Origin: Afifellaceae bacterium
GTDB lineage: Bacteria > Pseudomonadota > Alphaproteobacteria > Rhizobiales > Afifellaceae
NCBI GenBank assembly: GCA_028284625.1
Contig: JANQRH010000001.1
Span: 1-64,000, forward strand
Direction of reading: 5' to 3'
Length of the DNA stretch: 64,000 nt
Shown here: one piece after another, positions 17,145-25,859 of the stretch
Layout: every line of letters starts with the position of its first letter
Position numbering within the stretch: the stretch's first letter is position 1
Notes under the pieces: model-generated
What the model saw: only the letters and a program-made list of their open reading frames with translations
What the model was told of the DNA's origin: nothing
The model's database searches: none
Position numbers and translations under genes: made by a program

Positions 17145-18131
17145 TCAAGGCGCGCGGACGTGGCACGCCACCGCGTGGCCAGGCGCGATCGTGCGGAGGC
17201 TTGGCGTTTCGCGCCGGCAGATATCCTCCGCAAGCGGGCAGCGCGTGTGATAGCGGCATCCGGGCGGTGGGTTCAGCGGACTTGGGACTTCGCCGACCGG
17301 CGCCGAGCGGCGCTGCCGTCCGCGGTCGATGCGCGGCACAGCCTGCATGAGAAGTTCCGAATAGGGGTGGGTCGGCCGCGCGAACAAATCGGTCTTTGCA
17401 GCCGCCTCGACGATTTGACCAAGATACATGACGGCGACGCGGTCTGAGATGTGCTCCACCACCGCCAGGTCGTGCGACACAAACAGGAAGGCGACATGCG
17501 TCTCGTTGCGCAGTCGCTCCATCAAATTGATGACCTGCGCCTGAACTGAGACATCGAGCGCGGAGACCGGTTCGTCGGCGATGATCAGCTTCGGTTCCAA
17601 GGCCAACGCGCGAGCGATGCCAAGACGCTGACGTTGACCGCCCGACAGCGCGTTGGGGTAGCTTGTAGTGAGCGTGGCCCTCAGCCCGACCTTCTCAAAC
17701 AGCGCACGCACGCTCTCCCGCCGACCGGCTCGGTCGCCGATGCCATGCTCCAGCAGCGGCTCCTCAACGATGCGGCCGGCGGTCATACGCGGATTGAGCG
17801 ACGAATAGGGGTCCTGAAACACCATCTGCACATCGCGCCGCATGGGCCGCAACCGGCGCTCCGGCAGATGGGAGATGTCGGTGCCGTTAAGGCGCACGGC
17901 GCCGCTCGTCGGCTGGTCCAGGCGCGCGATCAGCTTGCCGACCGTCGACTTGCCGCAGCCGCTTTCTCCGACCAGGCCGAGCGTCTCGCGCGCGCCGATG
18001 GTCAACGTGACGCCGTCGACGGCGCGAACAACGCCGCGCACACCCCCAAACGCACCGAGCCGCACGTCGAAATGCTTGACGACGTCGTCCAGCTCGACAA
18101 GCGGCGTCGTGTTGGGCCGCGCGTCGGTCAT
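17145..18131 (-). CDS. oligopeptide/dipeptide-type ABC transporter ATP-binding protein (DppF-like)
   Basis: A 328-aa ATPase. Walker A is GESGCGKST, the Q-loop precedes DPYSSLNPR, the signature is LSGGQRQRLGIARAL, and Walker B is LIIADEPVSALD. The C-terminal oligo_HPY extension is NPPPGCRYHTRCPLAEDIC. The start ATG 18131 overlaps the stop of the DppD-like gene (ATGA), and a longer open frame upstream lacks family similarity. It is the last gene of the ABC operon and forms the nucleotide-binding pair with the preceding gene product. Confidence 0.94.
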   Translation of the reverse strand: MTDARPNTTPLVELDDVVKHFDVRLGAFGGVRGVVRAVDGVTLTIGARETLGLVGESGCGKSTVGKLIARLDQPTSGAVRLNGTDISHLPERRLRPMRRDVQMVFQDPYSSLNPRMTAGRIVEEPLLEHGIGDRAGRRESVRALFEKVGLRATLTTSYPNALSGGQRQRLGIARALALEPKLIIADEPVSALDVSVQAQVINLMERLRNETHVAFLFVSHDLAVVEHISDRVAVMYLGQIVEAAAKTDLFARPTHPYSELLMQAVPRIDRGRQRRSAPVGEVPSPLNPPPGCRYHTRCPLAEDICRRETPSLRTIAPGHAVACHVRAP

Positions 18132-19180
18132 GGCGATGTCCCGATCCGGGCATGCTCGAAGCACGCGGAGACATGATCCTGCCCGACAGTCGTCAGTGCT
18201 GGCCGTTCGCTGCGGCATTGCCCCGTTGCGTAGGAACAGCGCGGCGCGAACGCGCAACCTGCTATCGGGCGGTCGAGCGCCGGCACGAGGCCTGGAATCT
18301 CCGCCAGCGGCTTGGACGCGTCGGCATGCAGACTCGAGCCAAGTCGCGGCACAGCACCCATCAGCCCTTCCGTGTAGGGGTGACGCGGGCTCGACAGCAC
18401 CGCGTCGACGGGGCCTTCCTCCACCTTACGGCCGGCATACATCACCATCATCCGGTCGGCCGTCTCCGCCACGACGGCAAGGTCGTGCGTGATCAAAATC
18501 AGTCCGGTGCCGGTCTGGTCCTGAAGGTCGCGAAGCAGCGCCAGAATGCCAGCCTGAATCGTCACGTCGAGCGCCGTCGTCGGTTCGTCGGCGACGAGCA
18601 GGCGCGGATCGCAGGCCAACGCGATGGCAATCATCACGCGCTGCCGCATGCCGCCCGACAATTGGTGCGGATAGACCGCGAGCCGGCTTTCCGCGTCAGG
18701 CATGCGTACAAGCTCCAGAAGCTCGCGCGCCCGTGCCATGGCTGCCGATTGCGACGCATTGCGATGCCGTTCGACGGCCTCGGCGATCTGCCTGCCGATC
18801 TGCATAGACGGATTGAGCGAAGTCATCGGCTCTTGGAAGATGTAGGCGATGTCGCTGCCGCGTATGTCGCGGAGCTCCGTTTCACTCAGGCTAAGCAGAT
18901 CGCGGTCATCGAGGATCACCTCCCCGGCGGCGATCCGCGCCGGCGGCACGGCCAAGAGGCGCGTGAGCGCAAGAGCCGTGACGCTCTTGCCGCTACCGGA
19001 TTCGCCGACGACAGCGAAGGTCTCACCGCGCTTCACCTCAAACGAAACGTCGCTGACAGCCTGCACGGTGCGGGCAAGCATCTCAAATCGCACCGTCAGA
19101 TTGCTGACGCGAAGGATTGGCGCGTCAGCGGTGTCCGGCATTGCGGAGGCCGAGATGGTCGCTTCGGTCGCGCCGGTCAT
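18128..19180 (-). CDS. oligopeptide/dipeptide-type ABC transporter ATP-binding protein (DppD-like)
   Basis: A 350-aa ATPase. Walker A is GESGSGKSV, the signature is [15 protein letters not shown], Walker B is [14 protein letters not shown], and the C-terminal oligo_HPY motif is [15 protein letters not shown]. Its ATG overlaps the stop of the amidohydrolase gene and its stop overlaps the start of the DppF-like gene, so three genes are coupled by ATGA junctions. It energises uptake through the DppB/DppC-like permeases. Confidence 0.94.
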   Translation of the reverse strand: MTGATEATISASAMPDTADAPILRVSNLTVRFEMLARTVQAVSDVSFEVKRGETFAVVGESGSGKSVTALALTRLLAVPPARIAAGEVILDDRDLLSLSETELRDIRGSDIAYIFQEPMTSLNPSMQIGRQIAEAVERHRNASQSAAMARARELLELVRMPDAESRLAVYPHQLSGGMRQRVMIAIALACDPRLLVADEPTTALDVTIQAGILALLRDLQDQTGTGLILITHDLAVVAETADRMMVMYAGRKVEEGPVDAVLSSPRHPYTEGLMGAVPRLGSSLHADASKPLAEIPGLVPALDRPIAGCAFAPRCSYATGQCRSERPALTTVGQDHVSACFEHARIGTSP

Positions 19181-20286
19181 GGCGATTGCGTCTGCGCTTC
19201 AAACAGAGACAAGAGATTGCCGCCAAAAAGCGCGGCGCACTCCGCATCGCTGAGGTAGTCGCAGCGTTCGGCGAGATAGGTGTAGCTTTGCCGATAGGTG
19301 CAGTAGCGATCAACGTTCGGCATGTCGGAACCCCATACCAGCCGGTCGATACCGAACCGGTCGTAGGTTTGCCGCACATGGTCCAGCGATTGCGCGTAGG
19401 GGTATTCTTCCCGGCCGCCGCGACCGATCGGATAGAGGATCTCCGTGTAGACGAGATGGTCCGCCTGAATGCGCGCCACGATCTCCGGCCAGGCGATGCG
19501 ATCATTGTCGCCGACGAAGCGAAATGTCGGCCAGCCATGGACGATCACCGTGCGGATCGTGTCGTAGGTCTCAAGCCAGACTTTGAAGCGGACCATCTCC
19601 TCCTCAAACGGTCCCCACGGGCTGTCGCCGGGAAAGACCCAGAAGACCGGCAAATCAAGGCGCTGCACGGTTTCCCAGAACGGGCGGTATGCGGGGTCGT
19701 TGTAGTCGCGCTTCCAGCCGGAGCGCATGAAGCCGGAAAGCGTGTAGTAGAGCCCCGACATTCCTAGCGTCTTCACCTGGTGCTCCAGCCGCGCGACCTC
19801 CTCGTCTCGGTCGGCGAGACCCTCCTCCACTTGAGCAAGCCCTATGAAACGGCCGGGAAAGCGGCTGATCGCATCGGCAAAGATCTCGGCCGAATTGCCG
19901 TAAATGTGATCGTTCTGCAGGACCATGCGGTCAATGCCGGCATAGTCCATCTGCGTCACGATGGTCTCCGCCGGCGAAGCCATATCGGTCATGCCGGGAT
20001 CGAGGAACTGAATGTAGAAAGTCTCGCCGTCACGCTGCCACGCGAAGCGTCCGCAACCAGCGGCGCGGAAGTCGATGTCATCGATGCGCCCGGTCTCGGA
20101 AGGATCGTCGGCGGCCCACAGATGGTCGTTGGGCATAATCGTTCCGTCGCGTGCGCGCACGACCGGCTGATTGCGGTGCGTGTGCATCGCGTATTGCATG
20201 TAGAGGTAATGCAGGTCGCGGCTGGCAAACCCGCAGGCTGTGTCGAGCGGCGGGAAAATGTGCCCGTGGCTGTCGACGATTGTCAT
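19177..20286 (-). CDS. amidohydrolase family (COG2159-type TIM-barrel) protein
   Basis: A 369-aa metal-dependent hydrolase or decarboxylase of the amidohydrolase_2 group. The N-terminal metal motif is VDSHGHIFPP. VIVHGWPTFRF supplies a later His and LVWGSDMPNVDRY the C-terminal Asp. The start ATG 20286 has AGGAG 8 nt upstream and yields the family N-terminus; upstream in-frame sequence is spurious. It lies inside the ABC operon between the permease DppC-like gene and the ATPase genes. It therefore probably processes the imported compound (inference); the substrate is unknown. Confidence 0.88.
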   Translation of the reverse strand: MTIVDSHGHIFPPLDTACGFASRDLHYLYMQYAMHTHRNQPVVRARDGTIMPNDHLWAADDPSETGRIDDIDFRAAGCGRFAWQRDGETFYIQFLDPGMTDMASPAETIVTQMDYAGIDRMVLQNDHIYGNSAEIFADAISRFPGRFIGLAQVEEGLADRDEEVARLEHQVKTLGMSGLYYTLSGFMRSGWKRDYNDPAYRPFWETVQRLDLPVFWVFPGDSPWGPFEEEMVRFKVWLETYDTIRTVIVHGWPTFRFVGDNDRIAWPEIVARIQADHLVYTEILYPIGRGGREEYPYAQSLDHVRQTYDRFGIDRLVWGSDMPNVDRYCTYRQSYTYLAERCDYLSDAECAALFGGNLLSLFEAQTQSP

Positions 20287-20302
20287 GGGTCGAGGCTCCT
20301 CA

Positions 20303-21172
20303 TCAGGCGCCGATGCGCGGATCGAGCCAGTCGCGAAGGCCGTCGCCGAGCAGGTTGAAGCCAAGCACCAGCAGTGAAATGGCGATGCCCGGCGAAATGA
20401 CGATGTGAGGTGCTGCTTGCAGATATTCGCGGCCGGTGCCGAGCAGCGTGCCCCATTCCGGGATTGGCGGCTGGACGCCGAGGCCAAGAAAGCCAAGGGC
20501 TGTCGCAACCAAAACGGCCTGGCCGGCCTGCAGGCTCGCCTCGATCACCACGATGGTTGAGGCGTTGGGCAGGACATGGCGCAGCATGATTTTCCATGCC
20601 GGGACGCCGACCATCACGGCGGCGTCGACGAAGTCCTCCTCCCGGATCTCCAGGACGCGGCCGCGCAGGATGCGCGCAATCGGCGGGGTGAACGATATGC
20701 TGATCGCGACGATCAGTCCGACGACACCGGCGCCCATGACGGCGGCGATCGCGATCGCCAGCACCATCATGGGTATGGTGAGCGCAATGTCGACGGCGGC
20801 ATCGATGATGCGCCCCGGCCAGCCGCGCACGAACCCTGAAATCAGGCCGAGAACGATGCCCGCCATTGCGGCGATAGCAACGGAGGTCAGTGCCACAGTC
20901 AGCGTATGGCGTGTGCCGATCAGGACGCGGCTCAAGAGGTCGCGGCCCAGCGCATCGGTTCCGACGAGATGGGCAGCGCTCGGCCCTTCCAAGGCGAAAA
21001 GGAGATTCTGTTCGTCGGCGCCATAGGGCGCAATCGCCTCAGCAAAGACGGCGATGAAGGCAAAGCCGCCAACGATCGCCACGCCGAGCACGAGATAGAT
21101 GTTCTGGCGGAGCCAACCCAGCGCATAGGCTGAGCGGCCCGATGGTGCGCGCGTGTCGCTGGTCGCCGTCAT
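20303..21172 (-). CDS. ABC transporter permease (DppC-like)
   Basis: A 289-aa inner-membrane permease of the peptide/opine/nickel class. It has the N-terminal OppC-type helix (NIYLVLGVAIVGGFAFIAVFAEAI), the HLVGTDALGRDLLSRVLIGTR hallmark, about six helices, and the EAA-type loop VGVPAWKIMLRHVLPNAS. The start overlaps the DppB-like stop as ATGA. Confidence 0.94.
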   Translation of the reverse strand: MTATSDTRAPSGRSAYALGWLRQNIYLVLGVAIVGGFAFIAVFAEAIAPYGADEQNLLFALEGPSAAHLVGTDALGRDLLSRVLIGTRHTLTVALTSVAIAAMAGIVLGLISGFVRGWPGRIIDAAVDIALTIPMMVLAIAIAAVMGAGVVGLIVAISISFTPPIARILRGRVLEIREEDFVDAAVMVGVPAWKIMLRHVLPNASTIVVIEASLQAGQAVLVATALGFLGLGVQPPIPEWGTLLGTGREYLQAAPHIVISPGIAISLLVLGFNLLGDGLRDWLDPRIGA

Positions 21173-22089
21173 ACGGCCCGCACCCGCGGATTGATGAAGG
21201 TGTAAAGCACCTCCACCAGGAGGTTGATGATCAGAAAACCGAAGACAAAAAGCAGCGTTATGCCCTGCACAACAGCGTAGTCGCGTTGGCCGATCGCATT
21301 GATCATCAGGTCGCCGATGCCGGGCCAGGCGAAGAGCCGCTCAATCACGACCGAACCACCGAGAAGGTAGCCGGTCTGCAGGCCGATCACCGTCACGGTG
21401 GGGATCATGGCGTTGCGGAGCACGTGGCGGATCACGATCACCGACGGGTGCAAACCCTTGGAGCGGGCGGTGCGCACGTAGTCGCGGCCGAGCTCTTCCA
21501 GCATCACACCGCGTGTCATGCGCGCCACCAGCGCAATAAGCCTGGCGGCAAGCGCCAGCGACGGCAGAACGAGCGACGCCCAGCCGGTGAAGCCAAAGCT
21601 CGGCAGCCAGCCAAGCTCGACAGATAGAAGCGAGATCAGAAGCAATCCGAGCCAGAAATTCGGAATCGCGAGAAGCGCCACGACTGAGATGGAGATCGCC
21701 AGGTCCGGTATGCGGTTGTGGGAGAGGGCGGCCAGGATTCCCGCCGGAATGCCGATGACGATCGTCAGCAAGATTGCCGCTGCGGTCAGCGCCAGCGTGG
21801 CGGGAACGCGCGCAAGGATGTAGCTGAGCGGATCGGCCTTGAAGACCGATGACGTGCCGAAATCCCCCTGCACCAATCCGACAAGATGCCGGACGTAGCG
21901 CACGATCACCGGGTCGTTCAGCCCGAGGCGCTCGCGCAAGGCATCGATCTCTGCCTGTGTTGAGCCAGGCCCGGCGATATACATCGCCTGGTCGCCCGGG
22001 ATCAGCTCAAACAGGAAGAAGATGATTGTGACGACAGCAAAGGCGATGGCCACGGCCCGCAAGATGCGCAGGGACAGGTAGCGCGCCAT
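21169..22089 (-). CDS. ABC transporter permease (DppB-like)
   Basis: A 306-aa permease. The N-terminal helix AVAIAFAVVTIIFFLFELIPGD is followed by the DppB periplasmic domain (IDALRERLGLNDPVIVRYVRHL, GDFGTSSVF), further membrane helices, and the EAA loop KGLHPSVIVIRHVLRNAMIPT. It follows the binding-protein gene after a 68-nt spacer that contains a strong hairpin. Confidence 0.94.
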   Translation of the reverse strand: MARYLSLRILRAVAIAFAVVTIIFFLFELIPGDQAMYIAGPGSTQAEIDALRERLGLNDPVIVRYVRHLVGLVQGDFGTSSVFKADPLSYILARVPATLALTAAAILLTIVIGIPAGILAALSHNRIPDLAISISVVALLAIPNFWLGLLLISLLSVELGWLPSFGFTGWASLVLPSLALAARLIALVARMTRGVMLEELGRDYVRTARSKGLHPSVIVIRHVLRNAMIPTVTVIGLQTGYLLGGSVVIERLFAWPGIGDLMINAIGQRDYAVVQGITLLFVFGFLIINLLVEVLYTFINPRVRAV

Positions 22090-22117
22090 TGTCGTCGCGG
22101 TCTCTTCGGTCAGTGGT

Positions 22118-22146
22118 GGCTCCGGCGTCCAGATGGCGCCGGAGCC
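22118..22146 (-). repeat. 10-bp perfect hairpin between binding-protein and permease genes
   Basis: The arms GGCTCCGGCG and CGCCGGAGCC are perfectly complementary with a 9-nt loop. The element lies 11 nt past the binding-protein stop and before the DppB-like gene, with no run of U after it. Such stem-loops commonly stabilise the upstream mRNA segment or cause partial termination, raising binding protein over permease; that role is inferred. Confidence 0.7.
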
Positions 22147-22157
22147 TTGTCGTTAGA

Positions 22158-23765
22158 TCAGTAGCTGGCGTCGCGGACGATCGTAAAGATGATCGGCCAG
22201 ACCTCGACGCCTTTCACGTCAGCTGAGGCTGCCGACACGATGTCATTAACCTGCAGCCAGATATAGGGCGCCTCGTCCCAGATGATCTCCTGGGCGTCGC
22301 CGAGGAGCATGGCTCGCTTGTCCGGGTCCACGGTACCTTTGGCTTCAGCGAGAAGCGCATCGACATCCGCGTTCTGGTAGCGGGCGATGTTCCACACCGA
22401 GGGCCGCCCGACATTGTCGTCATTAGACGTGAAAAGCGAGTCGAGGTGATACGAGCCGGAGGCGTTCGAGGGATTGAAGCCGAACATGCCAAGGTCCCAT
22501 GACGCCTCGGCGACCGGAACGCGCAGCGCATCCCAGAAGGCGCCTTTCTCGATCTTCTCAATCGATGCGTCGATACCGACGGCCTTCAGCGAATTCGCCA
22601 CGACCTCCGTGATCTGAACGTCTGACGAGAATTGGCCTTCAGGCGTCAGCAGCGTGAGCGAGAGCGCCTCGCCGTCCTTTTCCACCATGCCGTCGCCGTC
22701 GGAATCCGTGTAGCCGGCCTCCGCGAGGAGCGCTTTGGCTTTCTCCGGGTCGTGGTCGTAGCGCTCGTTGCCACGATAGCCGAATGTGTTGAAGGCCAGC
22801 GGCGCATCGGACGGCTTGGCGTAGCCAAAGAACAGCTTGTCGGCGATCGCGTCCACCGGTACGGCGTGGTTCAACGCCTGGCGCACAGCCTTCTGATCAA
22901 GCGGCGGCTTGGTCGTCTGCATGGCGAAGCCCATGGGCCGCAGCGAAGGTCCGCTGAGGATTTGCAGGCCGGAATCTTCCTCGATCGACGCGATCAGGTG
23001 CGTCGGCACGCCGTCAATCACGTCGACGCTGCCCGATTTCAGCGCGGCGACGCGCGTGGCCGCTTCGGGGATGTAGCGCAGCACGATTCTGTCGAGCGGT
23101 GGCTTGCCGCCCCAATAGCCTTCATACGGGACGAGGACGAGCTCCTGGCCGGGCTCGAAGGAGTCCATCTTGTAAGGCCCCGAGCCGACCGGGTTCTGGG
23201 TCATGCTGTCCTGGCCGTTGGCCTCCAGCGCGGCCGGGCTGACGATGGCGCCGGAGCCATGCGCGAGCGTGTTGAGAAGCAGCGCATAGGGACCTTTGGT
23301 GCGGATCGTGACGGTGAGATCGTCCACCACATCCGCGCCGGCGATCGGATCCCAGAGCGGGCGGTTGGTGTTGTTGATCTCCGCATCCATCATCCGTTCG
23401 ACGTTGGCCTTGATCGCCTCTGCGTTGATCGGCGTCCCGTCATGGAATGTCGCGCCGGCACGCAGCTTGAAGGTGACGGATGTCTGGTCGTCGGAAATCT
23501 CCCAGCTTTCGGCGAGCTGCGGGTTGAAGTTGAGCTCTTCGTCGAAGGTGACCAGTCGGTCGTAGAGAATGAACGAGGCTTCGTAGCCTGCCGGGTAGTT
23601 GAGGAAGGCCTCAAATGCCGGCCCGAGATCGGTGATGGCCAGGCTTTGGCCGTAGACGAGCGAATTGTCGTCCTTGCCGGCCATGGCCGGGCCAACCATT
23701 GCGAGGGCCGCCGCTGTTCCAGCCAGAAGCAAGAACCGTCGGGCACCTGTTGATAAACTACGCAT
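22158..23765 (-). CDS. ABC transporter substrate-binding protein, family 5 (peptide/nickel/opine type)
   Basis: A 535-aa periplasmic SBP_bac_5 protein. The signal peptide MRSLSTGARRFLLLAG...VGPAMA is cleaved near residue 29. The family core includes LVTFDEELNFNPQLAESWEISDD, VTFKLRAGATFHDGTP and the WDP..ADV region. I chose ATG 23765 because GGAGG lies just upstream and the signal peptide begins there. It follows the PLP-enzyme gene by 19 nt. The ligand could be a modified amino acid, peptide or opine; the flanking PLP enzyme and ornithine-cyclodeaminase homologue favour an amino-acid-derived compound. Confidence 0.93.
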   Translation of the reverse strand: MRSLSTGARRFLLLAGTAAALAMVGPAMAGKDDNSLVYGQSLAITDLGPAFEAFLNYPAGYEASFILYDRLVTFDEELNFNPQLAESWEISDDQTSVTFKLRAGATFHDGTPINAEAIKANVERMMDAEINNTNRPLWDPIAGADVVDDLTVTIRTKGPYALLLNTLAHGSGAIVSPAALEANGQDSMTQNPVGSGPYKMDSFEPGQELVLVPYEGYWGGKPPLDRIVLRYIPEAATRVAALKSGSVDVIDGVPTHLIASIEEDSGLQILSGPSLRPMGFAMQTTKPPLDQKAVRQALNHAVPVDAIADKLFFGYAKPSDAPLAFNTFGYRGNERYDHDPEKAKALLAEAGYTDSDGDGMVEKDGEALSLTLLTPEGQFSSDVQITEVVANSLKAVGIDASIEKIEKGAFWDALRVPVAEASWDLGMFGFNPSNASGSYHLDSLFTSNDDNVGRPSVWNIARYQNADVDALLAEAKGTVDPDKRAMLLGDAQEIIWDEAPYIWLQVNDIVSAASADVKGVEVWPIIFTIVRDASY

Positions 23766-23784
23766 GTCGAATCCTCCCTCTATT

Positions 23785-24840
23785 TTACGTTTGGGGTGTC
23801 CAAAGGGCGTTGTGGGTAAAGATCGCCGGCGTCCCGCCGGTATGGACAAACACCACGATGTCGTCCGGACCGAAGTCGCCGCGCCTGATGTGGGCGATCA
23901 TCCCGGCGGCGCATTTGCCCGTGTAGATGGGGTCGAGCACGATACCTTCGGTGCGGGCGAACAATTGCACGGCGTCGTTGCCGGCATCGCTCGGCAGGCC
24001 GTAGCCCGGGCCGATGAAGGCGTCGTCATTGTCCACCATCTCCGGGCGGATCTCGATGTCGAGCCCAAGACGGTGGGCCGCGCGGTTGGCGATGGCGGCC
24101 GTGCGCGCGGGGATGTCACTGAATTCTGCCGTGGCGGTGATCCCGCGGACTTGGAAGTCCGCCCCAAGCAGCTCGCGCGCCAGGAGTTGGCCGGCTTGGC
24201 CTTTGCCGGACGAGGACATGTAGAGGCACGAAGGTTCGAGGCCTTCGGCACTCAGGTCTTCGAGAATTTCCAGCGTGCTCTCGATGTAAGCGAACGCGGA
24301 GCCCTCATCGAACATCGGTAGATCGTTCAGGAGGCAGGGTGTGCCGTCCGCCGCCTCAGTTTCGCGCAGTGCAGCTTCGGCGAGTTGGCGCTGCTCGGTA
24401 CGGTCGGCAGCGAAGCGAACGTCCGCGCCGAGGAGAAAGCTGACGAGCAAGTTGCCTTGAACATCGTCCGGCATGGCGCCTTGGAGAACCAGGATCGTGC
24501 GCATGCCGAGCTTGTTGGCGGCAGCGACGGTTTGGCGGGCGGAATTAGACTGCTGGTCGAGCTCAACAACGATCGTGTCAGCGCCGAGCGACTGGGCGGC
24601 GGCCATGCGGAACTCCAAATTCCGCAGCTTGTTGCCGCCAAAGGCGGCGCCGGTCAGGTCGTCGCGCTTAATGAAGATGCGCGGTCCGCCAAGATGGTGT
24701 GCGAGCCGCGGCGCCTCATGCAATGGCGTGGGCAGGCAGGCCAGCCGGACGCGCGGCAGCATAGCCAGGCGGGCACGGATATCTGCCGGCAACAGCGGCG
24801 CCGATCTGGCGGGGAGGGTGGTGATGGCGTCAGCCGACAC
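23785..24840 (-). CDS. PLP-dependent D-cysteine desulfhydrase/ACC deaminase family enzyme
   Basis: A 351-aa fold-type II PLP enzyme. It shows LPTPLHEAPRLAHHLGGPRIFIKRDDLTG and the PLP-lysine region FGGNKLRNLEF, then NSARQTVAAANKLG, the usual strong match to DcyD/ACC deaminase. These enzymes open or deaminate small amino acids to keto acids and ammonia. The start is GTG 24840, overlapping the RpiR gene end by 11 nt. Activity on D-cysteine itself is not assured; the neighbouring importer suggests a catabolic role on an imported amino acid. Confidence 0.88.
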   Translation of the reverse strand: MSADAITTLPARSAPLLPADIRARLAMLPRVRLACLPTPLHEAPRLAHHLGGPRIFIKRDDLTGAAFGGNKLRNLEFRMAAAQSLGADTIVVELDQQSNSARQTVAAANKLGMRTILVLQGAMPDDVQGNLLVSFLLGADVRFAADRTEQRQLAEAALRETEAADGTPCLLNDLPMFDEGSAFAYIESTLEILEDLSAEGLEPSCLYMSSSGKGQAGQLLARELLGADFQVRGITATAEFSDIPARTAAIANRAAHRLGLDIEIRPEMVDNDDAFIGPGYGLPSDAGNDAVQLFARTEGIVLDPIYTGKCAAGMIAHIRRGDFGPDDIVVFVHTGGTPAIFTHNALWTPQT

Positions 24841-25696
24841 GGCGTTGATCCTTCAGCTTCGTGACCCGCCGCGCCGAAAGCGCGCGGGTCATGCGGCCGA
24901 GGCGTTCGCGATTGGCGGCCGGCGACAGAAGCGCGAGCGCCACCGTCAACGCATCGATCAGCACAAGCTGCACGATGCGCGACGTCATCGGCGTCAAGAG
25001 CTCGGTATGCTCCTCGCCGGCGGCTGCAATCGTGATGTGTGCTGCCTCCGCGAGCGGTGATCCGGGGCGCGTCACCGCGATAATCGTGGCACCGCAATCG
25101 CGTGCCTGCTCCACGCAATCGAGCAACTCCGAGGTGCCGCCGGAGTGGGAGATCGCCAACGCGCAATCTTCTTGGCTCAACGTCGCCGCGGCCATGAGCT
25201 GCATGTGGGCGTCCTGATACGCGGTCGCGACGTTGGTGATGCGGAAGAGCTTGTGCTGCGCATCGGCCGCAACCAGCGCCGACGCGCCCATGCCGTAAAT
25301 GTCGATGCGCCGCGCGCGGGCCAGCGCCAGCGCCGCTTGCTCGATCGCCGCCTCGTCAATGTGATCGCGAAGGTCGCGCACCGCCGCGAGTGTGTTGGCG
25401 AAGACCTTGCGCGTGGACCGCACCACCGTGTCGTCCGCGGTGACTTGGGCGGCCGGCGCACCGTCGGCGCTGCGCGCCGTCAAGTCCTGCGCCACGGCAA
25501 TCCGAAAGTCGCGGAAGCTCGCAACGCCGACGCTGCGACAGAAGCGCAGGGCTGACGGTTCGCTCACGCCGGCTGCCGCGGCCACGTCGCGCAGCGTGCC
25601 GCTGACGACCATTTCGGGATCGGCCAGCACCACTTCCGCAACCCTGCGCTCGGCGCGGGAGAGCGTTTCAAGCGCGAGGGCGAGACGGCGCAGCAT
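24830..25696 (-). CDS. MurR/RpiR family transcriptional regulator
   Basis: A 288-aa regulator. The N-terminal HTH_6 domain reads LSRAERRVAEVVLADPE with AAAAGVSEPSALRFCRSVG. A SIS (sugar-phosphate isomerase) domain follows from about residue 120 (RRIDIYGMGASALVAAD, CALAISHSGGTSE). It heads the minus-strand operon and is divergent from the ornithine-cyclodeaminase-family gene. Two 15-bp imperfect palindromes resembling HexR/RpiR operators lie at and just before its start. Autoregulation and control of both arms are inferred. Confidence 0.92.
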   Translation of the reverse strand: MLRRLALALETLSRAERRVAEVVLADPEMVVSGTLRDVAAAAGVSEPSALRFCRSVGVASFRDFRIAVAQDLTARSADGAPAAQVTADDTVVRSTRKVFANTLAAVRDLRDHIDEAAIEQAALALARARRIDIYGMGASALVAADAQHKLFRITNVATAYQDAHMQLMAAATLSQEDCALAISHSGGTSELLDCVEQARDCGATIIAVTRPGSPLAEAAHITIAAAGEEHTELLTPMTSRIVQLVLIDALTVALALLSPAANRERLGRMTRALSARRVTKLKDQRRVG

Positions 25697-25710
25697 GAAA
25701 TTTTCTTACA
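25696..25710. promoter_or_regulatory. candidate RpiR-type operator 1
   Basis: The 15-mer TGAAATTTTCTTACA overlaps the first base of the regulator's start codon. By eye it agrees with the HexR-type palindrome TGTAATTWWATTACA at about 11 positions. It could be an autoregulatory operator. Confidence 0.4.
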
Positions 25711-25737
25711 GCGATGTCTCTTGTCTGGTCAACTCAG

Positions 25738-25752
25738 TGAAGTTTTTTTTCA
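25738..25752. promoter_or_regulatory. candidate RpiR-type operator 2
   Basis: The 15-mer TGAAGTTTTTTTTCA has inverted TGAA/TTCA ends and the same length and spacing logic as the site at 25696. It lies in the divergent gap, about 108 nt before the ornithine-cyclodeaminase-family start. The T-run makes chance similarity possible. Confidence 0.35.
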
Positions 25753-25859
25753 TTTCGGAGCCTGCGCATGCTGCCACCGGCGGATCGTCTCCTCACGCGA
25801 TTTGCCTGAGACGCGGCGATATGTGAGAGGCCATGCACGATCGGTGAAAGGCGCGCGCA

